Part shown: in pieces, positions 1 through 7,188 of the stretch
How positions within the stretch are numbered: the first letter of the stretch is position 1
Layout: the number at the start of each line of letters is the position of its first letter
Assembly: GCA_910586835.1 (NCBI GenBank)
Contig: CAJUJU010000073.1
Span: forward strand, 1 to 17,030
Source of the DNA: an uncultured Acetatifactor sp.
GTDB lineage: Bacteria > Bacillota > Clostridia > Lachnospirales > Lachnospiraceae
Length of the DNA stretch: 17,030 nucleotides
Reading direction: 5' to 3'
The notes under the pieces: model-generated
What the model was told of the DNA's origin: nothing
Seen by the model: only the letters and a program-made list of their open reading frames with translations
Databases searched by the model: none
Program-made: the position numbers and the translations under genes

Positions 1-40
1 GAGATCTACACTCTTTCCCTACACGACGCTCTTCCGATCT
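1..40 (+). other. Illumina TruSeq universal adapter remnant (artefact)
   Basis: These 40 bases are identical, as far as I can recall the oligo, to the 3' 40 bases of the Illumina TruSeq universal adapter. They end in the hallmark CTTCCGATCT at 31-40. Genomic sequence begins at position 41, inside ruvA read on the minus strand. This is a library artefact left on a contig end and carries no biological function. Nothing can be inferred about the true gene to the left of ruvA. Confidence 0.97.
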
Positions 41-568
41 ACTCTCCGACTGGGTGTAGCCCAGAGACATCAATGCCTCGATGGCTTCTTTCTTCTGGGG
101 CGTATCGCCCTTTAAACCGTTTTCCGCCGCCGTGGCGGCAACCTCTCTGCCGATCATTTCGTCGTCGAAGGAAAGCTTGTCCTTCAGATCCAGAATAACT
201 CGCTGTGCCGTCTTTGCTCCGATCCCGGGCGCCCTGGCAATCGCCTTGGCATCCCCGGACAAAATGGCATACCGCAGGTCGTCCGCTCCCATGACGGAAA
301 GGATGGCCAAGCCTCCCTTGGGGCCGATGCCGTTCACCGTAATCAGCTTTTTGAAGATTTCCAGGTCTCCCCTGTTCAGAAAGCCGTAGAGCAAAAAGGC
401 GTCTTCCCTGACACAGGTGTAGGTGTAAAGCCTGACCGGTTCCCCCGTGCCCGGAAGCCGGGAGGCCGTATCCGCGGAGATCTTTACGTTATAGCCCACG
501 CCGCCTACATCCACCACGGCGTTATCCTCTGCAATATCATCCAGAATTCCGTTAACATATGCAATCAT
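41..568 (-). CDS. ruvA: Holliday junction branch migration protein RuvA (3' truncated)
   Basis: RuvA is the tetrameric DNA-binding subunit of the RuvAB complex. It holds Holliday junctions open while the RuvB ATPase drives branch migration. Reading leftward from ATG 566-568 gives 176 residues starting MIAYVNGILDDIAEDNAVV, with no stop before the adapter at 40. Residues 1-62 form the OB-fold domain. Two helix-hairpin-helix motifs follow: VNGIGPK (78-84) and APGIGAK (113-119). The start of the flexible C-terminal RuvB-binding domain is present (about 156-176, ending in a LMSLGYTQSE helix). RuvA is usually about 200 residues, so roughly the last 25 are missing because the contig is cut. A Shine-Dalgarno AGAAAGGA precedes the start, and a strong promoter lies at 598-626. 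ruvB often follows ruvA but cannot be seen here. Identification is very secure. Confidence 0.96.
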
Positions 569-597
569 AAGCTTGTCCTTTCTTGGCAGTCCGGTAC

Positions 598-626
598 AGT
601 ATAGCACATGCGAACGTATGTTTCAA
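598..626 (-). promoter_or_regulatory. Sigma-70/SigA-type promoter for ruvA
   Basis: On the minus strand, TTGAAA (621-626) and TATACT (598-603) are separated by exactly 17 bp (604-620). A TG dinucleotide one base before the -10 makes it an extended -10 promoter. The -35 hexamer contains the TGA stop codon of the upstream MATE gene (623-625), so ruvA has its own promoter tucked into the end of its neighbour. Predicted transcription starts near 590, giving a leader of about 20-25 nt. Confidence 0.75.
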
Positions 627-2011
627 GCTTCTTTTTTCCGCACCCGCCCATAGACCACAAAGAAGCAGACCAGGTGCACCGCAAAAGTCAGCCCCCAGCT
701 GATGGGGTATGACAGGTACAGACATTGCAGGGTGCGGTACTGCTGAAAGACCGTGTAGATCCACACCACCCGGAACAGGCAGGCTCCCGTCAGGGATACC
801 AGCATGGGCATGACGGAATAGCCCATTCCCCTCAGAACGCCAACGATCACATCCATCATGCCGCAGAGGAAATAGGGCACACAGATGTAGGACATGCGCA
901 GGACGCCGTAGCGGATGACCTCCGTGTCCGGGGTGTACAGCTTCAGCAGCGTTCCGGCAAAAAGATATGCTCCGCTGCCCATGAGCAGTCCCACTCCGAT
1001 GACCAGCGCTTCGCAGAGAAAGAGAACCCTGCCCACTCTTTTGTATTTTCTGGCTCCGGTGTTCTGGCCGCTGAAGCTGGTGGATGCCTGATGGAAGGCG
1101 TTCATGGCAGTGTAGACAAAGCCCTCGATGTTGCTGCCTGCGGTGTTTCCGGCCATGGCCACGGAGCCGAAGCTGTTTACCGAGGACTGAATCAGCACGT
1201 TGGAAATGGAAAACAGAGACCCCTGCAGCCCCGCGGGAATCCCGATCTGAATCATTTTTTTCAGTTTGTCCGGCTTGATTTTCAGCCCTTTTAACTCCAG
1301 CCGGTAGACACTGTCCGTCTTGATCAGACAGCGCAGGATCAGCGCCGCCGAGATCGCCTGGGAGATTACCGTAGCCGCGGCAACCCCGGCCACTCCCATG
1401 GAAAAGGTGATGACGAACAACAGGTTCAGCAGCACGTTGGCCACGCCCGCAAGGAGCAGGTAATAGAGGGGACGTCTGGTATCTCCCACCGCTCTGAGCA
1501 CCGCCGCTCCGAAGTTATAGGCCATCATAAACGGCATACCCATAAAATAAATGCGCATGTAGAGAACGGAATGGGCGATGACATCCTCCGGAGTACCCAT
1601 CAGCGCAAGCGCCGGCTTTGAGGCGAAAAAGCCCACAAAGATCAGCAGAATGCCGCCGATCACGGAGGTGGCAATTGCCGTCTGAACCATTTCTTTCAGT
1701 TCGTTGCTTTTTCCTCCGCCGTAAAACCTGGCCACCAGCACATTGGCGCCCACGGACAGGCCGATGAACAGATTCACAAGCAGGTTGGTCAGGGAGCTGG
1801 TGGAGCCCACCGCAGCCAGGGCCTCATTGCCGGCAAATCTTCCCACCACCACAATGTCCGCCGCGTTGAACAGAAGCTGCAGAATACCCGAAAGCATCAG
1901 GGGAAGATAAAAGATCAGAATCTTTCCCAGAAGCGGACCGTTACACATATCAATTTCATATTTTTTTGCATTGCCCTCTGCACTCATTTTTTTCACCCGT
2001 TCTTTCCACAT
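623..2011 (-). CDS. MATE family multidrug/cation efflux transporter
   Basis: Inner-membrane antiporter of the MATE family, NorM/MepA/DinF-like. It probably exports drugs or metabolites in exchange for Na+ or H+. The 462-residue product has the usual MATE size and hydrophobic pattern of about 12 membrane segments. Its N-terminal signature is PLMLSGILQLLFNAADIVVV (about 37-56), followed by GRFAG and the SVGANVLVARFYGGG helix (about 86-100). The second half repeats this pattern, as expected for two six-helix bundles. The longest start is at 2011, but an internal ATG at 1985-1987 (MSAEGNAKKYEIDMCNGPLL) is preceded by a GGGTG at a plausible distance and may be the true start, giving 454 residues. 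The gene follows the leuCD terminator. I found no convincing promoter in the 60-odd bases before it, so expression may depend on read-through or a weak promoter. Substrate cannot be assigned. Confidence 0.9.
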   Translation of the reverse strand: MWKERVKKMSAEGNAKKYEIDMCNGPLLGKILIFYLPLMLSGILQLLFNAADIVVVGRFAGNEALAAVGSTSSLTNLLVNLFIGLSVGANVLVARFYGGGKSNELKEMVQTAIATSVIGGILLIFVGFFASKPALALMGTPEDVIAHSVLYMRIYFMGMPFMMAYNFGAAVLRAVGDTRRPLYYLLLAGVANVLLNLLFVITFSMGVAGVAAATVISQAISAALILRCLIKTDSVYRLELKGLKIKPDKLKKMIQIGIPAGLQGSLFSISNVLIQSSVNSFGSVAMAGNTAGSNIEGFVYTAMNAFHQASTSFSGQNTGARKYKRVGRVLFLCEALVIGVGLLMGSGAYLFAGTLLKLYTPDTEVIRYGVLRMSYICVPYFLCGMMDVIVGVLRGMGYSVMPMLVSLTGACLFRVVWIYTVFQQYRTLQCLYLSYPISWGLTFAVHLVCFFVVYGRVRKKEA

Positions 2012-2045
2012 CTGCCGAAAGTTGTAAGGTCGAAATCCTCACAGC

Positions 2046-2075
2046 AGAACAAGACCTGCGGCTGCCCCGCAGGTC
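2046..2075 (-). terminator. Intrinsic terminator of leuCD
   Basis: Just after the leuD stop on the minus strand there is a perfect 9-bp stem, GACCTGCGG (2053-2061) paired with CCGCAGGTC (2067-2075), with a 5-nt loop. It is followed on the minus strand by the U-rich run TTGTTCT (2046-2052). The tail is imperfect, so termination may be partial, allowing some read-through into the MATE gene. Confidence 0.8.
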
Positions 2076-2080
2076 CATTG

Positions 2081-2569
2081 TCACTTACTGTTAATGTAAT
2101 TAATCAGCCCTTCAGAAGCGATGATCTTCTGCATGAACTCCGGAAAGGCCTGCCCCTGGAAGGACGTGCCCCTGGTCACATTGGTGATGATTCCGGTATC
2201 AAAGTCAACCTCAACCTCATCTCCCGCCTCAATACCTCTGCTGGCCTCCGGACACTCGATGATCGGCAGACCGATATTGATGGCGTTGCGGTAAAAGATC
2301 CTGGCAAAGGTCTCCGCGATGACACAACTCACTCCCGCCGCCTTGATGGCGATGGGCGCGTGTTCCCTGGAGGAGCCGCAGCCGAAATTCTTCTCTGCGA
2401 CAATCAGATCCCCCTGCTTCACCTTTCCGATAAACTCCCTGTCAATATCCTCCATGCAGTGGAGCGCAAGCTCTGCCGGGTCGGAGGAATTCAGATACCT
2501 TGCGGGAATGATCACGTCCGTATCCACATTATCGCCGTATTTAAAGACAGTACCTTTTGCTTTTTTCAT
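2081..2569 (-). CDS. leuD: 3-isopropylmalate dehydratase small subunit LeuD
   Basis: Small subunit of isopropylmalate isomerase, which with LeuC converts 2-isopropylmalate to 3-isopropylmalate in leucine synthesis (cytoplasm). The 162-residue protein is the short LeuD type found in clostridia and archaea rather than the roughly 200-residue enterobacterial type. Visible hallmarks are the swivelling-domain start GDNVDTDVIIPARYLNSSDP (12-31), whose YL-x-S/T-x-DP loop contacts substrate, and the FGCGSSREHAP motif (62-72) conserved in aconitase-superfamily small subunits. The start has an excellent GGAGGTG ribosome binding site 6 nt upstream. leuC ends 12 nt before it, so the two are co-transcribed and probably translated at matched levels. 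The operon ends at the hairpin at 2053-2075. leuA and leuB are not in the window. The homoaconitase-like branch is a remote alternative. Confidence 0.95.
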   Translation of the reverse strand: MKKAKGTVFKYGDNVDTDVIIPARYLNSSDPAELALHCMEDIDREFIGKVKQGDLIVAEKNFGCGSSREHAPIAIKAAGVSCVIAETFARIFYRNAINIGLPIIECPEASRGIEAGDEVEVDFDTGIITNVTRGTSFQGQAFPEFMQKIIASEGLINYINSK

Positions 2570-2581
2570 GATGACACCTCC

Positions 2582-3889
2582 TCAGTTTATCTCTGCGGGA
2601 TCGGAAATCACACCCGTGACCGCGCTGGCCGCCGCAACGGCGGGACTTGCCAGATAGATTTCGGAGGAAACGTGTCCCATCCTCCCCACAAAGTTACGGT
2701 TGGTGGTGGAAACGCATCTCTCACCCTCCGCCAGAATGCCCATATACCCGCCGAGGCAGGGCCCGCAGGTAGGTGTGCTGACAATGGCTCCCGCCTGGAT
2801 AAAGGTTTTTAACAGTCCCTCCTCCATGGCCTGCAGGTAGATGGCCTGCGTGGCAGGTATCACAATGCATCTCATTCCATTGGCCACATGCCGGCCCTTC
2901 AGAATCTCCGCCGCGATCCTTAAGTCGTCCAGCCGTCCGTTGGTACAGGAACCGATGACCACCTGGTCGATCTTAATCGGATCCATCTCGCGGATCTCGT
3001 CCACGGTATGCGTGTTTTCCGGCAGATGGGGGAAGGCCACCGTAGGCCGGAGTGTGCTTAAATCAATGGTATATTCCTGGTCATAAACAGCATCCTCATC
3101 CGCCTCATAGATTTTATAAGGCCGTTTGGAATGCTCCTTCATGTATTGCTCCGCCAGGGCATCCACCGGGAAAATTCCGTTTTTGCCGCCGGCCTCAATG
3201 GCCATGTTGGCGATGGTAAAACGGTCGTCCATGGAGAGCGAGGCAATTCCGTCGCCCACGAATTCCATGGACTTGTACAGTGCGCCGTCCACGCCGATCA
3301 TGCCGATGATGTGAAGGATCACATCCTTGCCGCTGACATACTTCGGAAGACTGCCCGTGAGCCGGAACCGGATGGCGGCGGGCACCTTGAACCATGCCTT
3401 GCCGGTAGCCATTCCGGCAGCCATGTCCGTGCTTCCGACGCCGGTGGAAAATGCTCCCAGCGCGCCGTAGGTGCAGGTGTGGGAATCGGCGCCGATGATC
3501 ACGTCTCCGGCCACGGTCAGACCCTTTTCCGGAAGAAGCGCATGTTCGATTCCCATCTCTCCCACTTCAAAGTAGTTGGTGATCTCGTTCCTGCGTGCAA
3601 ACTCTCTCACACATTTGCAGTGCTCCGCAGACTTGATATCCTTATTGGGTACAAAATGATCCGGAACCAGAGCGATCTTATCCTTGTCAAACACTCCTCC
3701 GGCCGTAAATTTTTCCATTTCCCGAATGGCAACCGGGCTGGTGATATCATTGCCCAGAACCAGATCGAGATCCGCCTCGATCAGCTGTCCGGCTTCCACC
3801 CTGTCCAGACCTGCCGCCGCGGCAAGAATCTTCTGGGTCATCGTCATCCCCGGTGAAATCTTTTTCTTCGCTTCCATACGATCCACCAT
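2582..3889 (-). CDS. leuC: 3-isopropylmalate dehydratase large subunit LeuC
   Basis: Catalytic subunit of isopropylmalate isomerase. It carries the [4Fe-4S] cluster that binds and rearranges 2-isopropylmalate. The 435-residue product is the shorter LeuC2/HacA-like form that pairs with small LeuD. Cluster cysteines are C315 in GSCTNG and C375 and C378 in TCGPCLGG. GADSHTCTYGALGAFSTG (133-150) and DMAAGMATGKAWFKVP (155-170) are family blocks. Candidate starts are ATG 3889 (AAAGGA about 5 nt upstream) and ATG at residue 5; I kept the first. A good promoter lies at 3915-3943, leaving a leader of only about 20 nt, so no T-box or attenuator fits. The upstream sensor-kinase stop is 69 nt away. Oxygen-sensitive Fe-S chemistry suits an anaerobic host. 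The dedicated LeuC role is supported by its pairing with leuD. Confidence 0.95.
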   Translation of the reverse strand: MVDRMEAKKKISPGMTMTQKILAAAAGLDRVEAGQLIEADLDLVLGNDITSPVAIREMEKFTAGGVFDKDKIALVPDHFVPNKDIKSAEHCKCVREFARRNEITNYFEVGEMGIEHALLPEKGLTVAGDVIIGADSHTCTYGALGAFSTGVGSTDMAAGMATGKAWFKVPAAIRFRLTGSLPKYVSGKDVILHIIGMIGVDGALYKSMEFVGDGIASLSMDDRFTIANMAIEAGGKNGIFPVDALAEQYMKEHSKRPYKIYEADEDAVYDQEYTIDLSTLRPTVAFPHLPENTHTVDEIREMDPIKIDQVVIGSCTNGRLDDLRIAAEILKGRHVANGMRCIVIPATQAIYLQAMEEGLLKTFIQAGAIVSTPTCGPCLGGYMGILAEGERCVSTTNRNFVGRMGHVSSEIYLASPAVAAASAVTGVISDPAEIN

Positions 3890-3914
3890 GCCTTTCCTTT
3901 ATGTTCTAAAGACA

Positions 3915-3943
3915 ATCTTAGCATAGATAAGCGTATACTTCAA
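3915..3943 (-). promoter_or_regulatory. SigA-type promoter for leuCD
   Basis: On the minus strand, TTGAAG (3938-3943) and TAAGAT (3915-3920) are separated by 17 bp. Transcription would start about 20 nt before the leuC ATG, too close for a leader riboswitch or T-box. The spacer and -10 contain CTTA-N7-TAAG (3917-3931), a dyad that fits a LysR-type T-N11-A site, so a repressor or activator could act directly here. Confidence 0.7.
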
Positions 3944-3958
3944 ATATAAGTTCTTGAT

Positions 3959-6397
3959 TTATTTTGCCGTTACATTGTGGAGCTTCCAGACGGTAGTGGC
4001 CTTGAACAGATCCCCGTCCACCTCCAGGGACAGCTCTCCGCCCTGCAGCTCTGTAAAACTTTTTGCGATGGCAAGGCCCAGTCCCGAGCCTTCCGTATTT
4101 CTGGAGGCATCGCCCCGGACAAAACGTTCCGTCAGCTCGGAGGAGGCCACAGTGATTTCCTGGGCGGAAATATTTTTCAGGGTGATCACCACGGTGTCGT
4201 CGATGCGGAAGCCGTTCACATAGACTCTCGTCCCCGGCAGAGCATACTTGGCAATATTTCCGAAGAGGTTCTCGTAGATCCGGTAGGTCTTCTGGCTGTC
4301 CAAGGAGAGCAGTACCTTCTCCTCCGTGAGATTCATTCTCACATCCAGGCTCTGCTCCTCCCAGCGGTCGGACATCTCGAAGGAGACCTGCTTTAACAGG
4401 CTCATGATATCCACCTCCGTGAGATTCAGCGTGATATTCTGGGAATTTGCCTTGCTGACCTCGAACAGATCCTCAATCAGAACCTTCAGACGCAGGGACT
4501 TCTTTTCCAGCACATTCAGGTATTCTTTTCTCTGTTGCTCCGAAATACCGTCCTCCTTCAGCAAATTCACATAGGTTATGATAGCCGTAAGAGGCGTCTT
4601 TAAGTCGTGGGACACATTTGTGATCAGTTCAGCCTTCATTTTCTGACTCTTTACCTCCTCGTCCACGGCTCTGCGGAAGCCGTTCTGGATTCTGATAATC
4701 TGGGGTTTGAAGGGCTCGAACACACCCAGATCTTCCTCAATGGTTACATTCAGATTTCCCTCCGCCATCTCATTGGTTGCCTTCAGAAGCAGGCGGTATT
4801 TCTTCTGAAGGTCGCTGATATACTTTCTCAGGATCAGATACAGCAGGGCGGAATAAATCACCGTCACCAGAAATCCGCCGAACCAGAGACTGCAGATGAT
4901 AAACAGCACGATGGCATTTACGATCAACAGCTTCAGAATCGTTCCGTGGGCATCCTTCGTCAGATCCAGGTGAGACACCGCATGATAGATCCCCATCACC
5001 TTTCTTTTGATAAAGGGGAAAAACCGGTAGACCAGGCTTCGCTGTCTGATGTACTTCCGGACGCCTCTCTCCGTGACCGCTTTGGCGCAGACGCCCAGAT
5101 ACCAGCAGCAGAAAAAGAACAGGGTCAGGACTGCCACGTTGTAGACAGCCACCAGTACGGAGGCTCCTCTCATCGGAAGCAGGCCGGCCTTCACAATGGT
5201 GTCCGCCGCTTTTCCGCCGGCTACGGACACGACATGTTTTACTGCCAGGCTGCCGGAGGCAAAGAGGGTCAAGCCAATCCCGAACAGGAATTCAAAGGGC
5301 AGGGAACAAAGTCTGGTGTCGTTCCACGGCTTTGTCTCTCCGTATACCGGCAGAAGAAGCGCCAGCAGGGCAAAGCCGCACATACACAGAAACAGAGCGT
5401 TTCCCACTCCGGCGTTGAGATAGGCATTCTGATCCATCCGGGCGGAAAAGTACAGATCGTAGGAACCGGATTCGGAAAAATATCCGTTGGAATGTACAAA
5501 CAACCCTTCCGTCCTGCTCATCAGCCGATCCTCAGAGGCGGCAAAAACCACGGTACAGTTTTTGGGCCCCGCCACTTTCCCGTATTCGCTGAAATGGTAC
5601 AGATTGTTCCTGATCAGGGAGGTCAGCGTATTTTCCCGGATTACCTCGTTGGCGGTCTTGCGGATCTGCTCCGCGTCCTCGCTCTTCACCTCACCCACAA
5701 ACACGTTTCCCGCAGCGTCAAAGCGGAAGGACAGAAGAAAATAGCGATTGTAGGAAGCAAGGTCCGCCAGAAGTCTTTCGGTGTCCTGTTCCGACATATT
5801 GGTCACATACCTTCCCGTGACATCATCCCGGATGACATAGTCATAAATGCTGTTTAAGACTTTGAAATTTCCCTCCAGATTGAGGAAATAGCCTTCCATG
5901 TTTTCCAGCTCCGAGATCAGGCTTTCCGCGCTCTCCACATTGATTTCGGCGCTCCCTGAAGCGGATTCTTCCCCGTCCGTCCCAATACCCTCCGGATCTT
6001 CCGGATCCTCAGTCCAGGGATCCAAATCGTATGCCTCGTCCCGGACTCTGGTCAGCAGTTCCCTGTCTACGGCCCACTCACAGCCCTCGTCCGGCACCAG
6101 GTAGAGTTCATCGTAATTCGTCTGAGTCTCATTCTGCAGGTTGTAGAGATCCCGGTAAAGTACATAACTGCTCTGATAGAGCCAGGAAATGTTATCGTTC
6201 TCTTCCAGCTGGACTTTCTCCCATTCCCTGGCACGGGTGCGGAAGACGTCGTAAAAGCAGCTGAAGACCACCGAACCCATACAGCATACCGCCAGTCCCC
6301 AGAGTACCCAGGGTGCGAAAAACCGCGGGTTTCCGGATCCCCCGGGCTGCATGTTTTCACTTTTTTCAGGAAGATTCTTTTTCCGTAATATGGCCAT
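3959..6397 (-). CDS. Multi-pass membrane sensor histidine kinase
   Basis: Sensor kinase of a two-component system, partner of the response regulator just upstream. Using ATG 6395-6397, the product is 812 residues. That start has AAAGGA 7 nt upstream, whereas a longer frame begins at a TTG inside the regulator's 3' end with no clear site. One membrane helix (about 27-49) is followed by a large extracytoplasmic region (about 50-328). It contains an acidic, Gly/Ser-rich stretch at 127-150. Further hydrophobic segments lie near 330-352, 368-388, 411-437 and 487-524. A HAMP-like connector (about 535-580) leads to HisKA with phosphoacceptor H597 in VSHDLKTPLTAI. The ATPase domain shows the N box ENLFGNIAKYA (709-719) and the G box EGSGLGLAIAKS (769-780). 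VanS/PhoR-like kinases of this multi-helix type are common in Lachnospiraceae. The ligand is unknown; the co-transcribed DedA and glycosyltransferase genes suggest an envelope signal. Confidence 0.9.
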   Translation of the reverse strand: MAILRKKNLPEKSENMQPGGSGNPRFFAPWVLWGLAVCCMGSVVFSCFYDVFRTRAREWEKVQLEENDNISWLYQSSYVLYRDLYNLQNETQTNYDELYLVPDEGCEWAVDRELLTRVRDEAYDLDPWTEDPEDPEGIGTDGEESASGSAEINVESAESLISELENMEGYFLNLEGNFKVLNSIYDYVIRDDVTGRYVTNMSEQDTERLLADLASYNRYFLLSFRFDAAGNVFVGEVKSEDAEQIRKTANEVIRENTLTSLIRNNLYHFSEYGKVAGPKNCTVVFAASEDRLMSRTEGLFVHSNGYFSESGSYDLYFSARMDQNAYLNAGVGNALFLCMCGFALLALLLPVYGETKPWNDTRLCSLPFEFLFGIGLTLFASGSLAVKHVVSVAGGKAADTIVKAGLLPMRGASVLVAVYNVAVLTLFFFCCWYLGVCAKAVTERGVRKYIRQRSLVYRFFPFIKRKVMGIYHAVSHLDLTKDAHGTILKLLIVNAIVLFIICSLWFGGFLVTVIYSALLYLILRKYISDLQKKYRLLLKATNEMAEGNLNVTIEEDLGVFEPFKPQIIRIQNGFRRAVDEEVKSQKMKAELITNVSHDLKTPLTAIITYVNLLKEDGISEQQRKEYLNVLEKKSLRLKVLIEDLFEVSKANSQNITLNLTEVDIMSLLKQVSFEMSDRWEEQSLDVRMNLTEEKVLLSLDSQKTYRIYENLFGNIAKYALPGTRVYVNGFRIDDTVVITLKNISAQEITVASSELTERFVRGDASRNTEGSGLGLAIAKSFTELQGGELSLEVDGDLFKATTVWKLHNVTAK

Positions 6398-6428
6398 GGT
6401 TATTCCTTTTCCTCTGACTTTCCCTTCC

Positions 6429-6459
6429 GCCGGCTTCGGCAATTTCTGCTTTTGCCGGC
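6429..6459 (-). other. Alternative hairpins between response regulator and kinase
   Basis: In the 61-nt gap between regulator stop and kinase ATG, the transcript can form GCCGGC (6454-6459) with GCCGGC (6429-6434), or CGGCAA with TTGCCG (6437-6442 and 6452-6457). Both stems use the same 6454-6457 arm, so they exclude each other. No U-run follows, so this is not a classical terminator. It could tune kinase translation relative to the regulator. Evidence is by eye only. Confidence 0.3.
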
Positions 6460-7169
6460 TATTGCCTGTCAATTTTGTAACCGACGCCCCAGACCACCTT
6501 CAGATATTTTGGATTTTTGGGGTCGATCTCGATCTTTTCACGGATGTTGCGCACATGAACCATGATGGTGTCCGTATTTACTGCCTTTTCATTCCAGACC
6601 CGCTCGTAGATCTCGTCCGCGGAAAAGACCCTGCCCGGGTTTTTGATGAGCAGCTGCACGATCTTAAACTCCATGGGGGTCAGCTTCACCGGTTCCCCGT
6701 CCACTGAAACCTCCACGGTGTCTTCATTCAGCTCAAGACCGCCGATGGTAAAGATATGATCCTCCGGGCCTTCCTCGCTCAGGGCGGCCAGATACTTGGA
6801 ATAACGCCGCAGATGAGAGTTCACTCTGGCTAAAAGCTCCAGGGGCGTAAAGGGCTTTGTCACATAATCGTCGGCCCCCATGTTCAATCCCATGATCTTA
6901 TCCACTTCCTCGGATTTTGCGGAAAGCATGATCACCGGAAATTCCCGTTCCATGGCCCGCAGCTTCATCAACATGGTCACGCCGTCCATGACGGGCATCA
7001 TGATATCCACAATGGCAAGATGCAGCTCCTGCTGTTCGATTACCTTCAGTCCCTCCTGCCCGTTTGCCGCCTGGAACACCTCGTAGCCCTGATTGCGCAG
7101 GTATATTTCAATACCTTCCCTGATATCCTTGTCGTCCTCTACCACCAAAATTTTGTAAGTCAGATTCAT
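6459..7169 (-). CDS. OmpR/PhoB-family response regulator transcription factor
   Basis: Cytoplasmic DNA-binding regulator, cognate to the kinase immediately downstream. The 236-residue protein has a receiver domain (about 5-120) with acidic pocket E11-D12-D13, phosphoacceptor D55 in VDIMMP, S83, and Y102/K105 in DDYVTKPF. A winged-helix C-terminal domain follows (about 135-236), with PMEFKIVQLLIKNPGRVFS and the recognition-helix region VNTDTIMVHVRNIREKIE. The ATG at 7167-7169 is preceded by GAGGGG about 9 nt upstream. The glycosyltransferase stop lies 19 nt upstream, and the kinase start is 61 nt downstream, consistent with one operon. Targets are unknown. The regulator may control its own operon, but I could not identify a clear direct repeat at a promoter. 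Confidence 0.95.
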   Translation of the reverse strand: MNLTYKILVVEDDKDIREGIEIYLRNQGYEVFQAANGQEGLKVIEQQELHLAIVDIMMPVMDGVTMLMKLRAMEREFPVIMLSAKSEEVDKIMGLNMGADDYVTKPFTPLELLARVNSHLRRYSKYLAALSEEGPEDHIFTIGGLELNEDTVEVSVDGEPVKLTPMEFKIVQLLIKNPGRVFSADEIYERVWNEKAVNTDTIMVHVRNIREKIEIDPKNPKYLKVVWGVGYKIDRQ

Positions 7170-7188
7170 GCTGTCAAACCCCTCAGAT

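Noticed and set aside
4607..5857. Long plus-strand open frame (416 codons) opposite the sensor kinase
   Set aside because: It lies fully inside the kinase gene, starts without a ribosome binding site and has low-complexity His/Gln-rich composition typical of antisense frames.
3959..6472. Longer kinase start at the TTG overlapping the regulator's end
   Set aside because: No clear ribosome binding site supports it, and the extra 25 residues are charged and low-complexity. The ATG at 6395-6397 has AAAGGA at good spacing.
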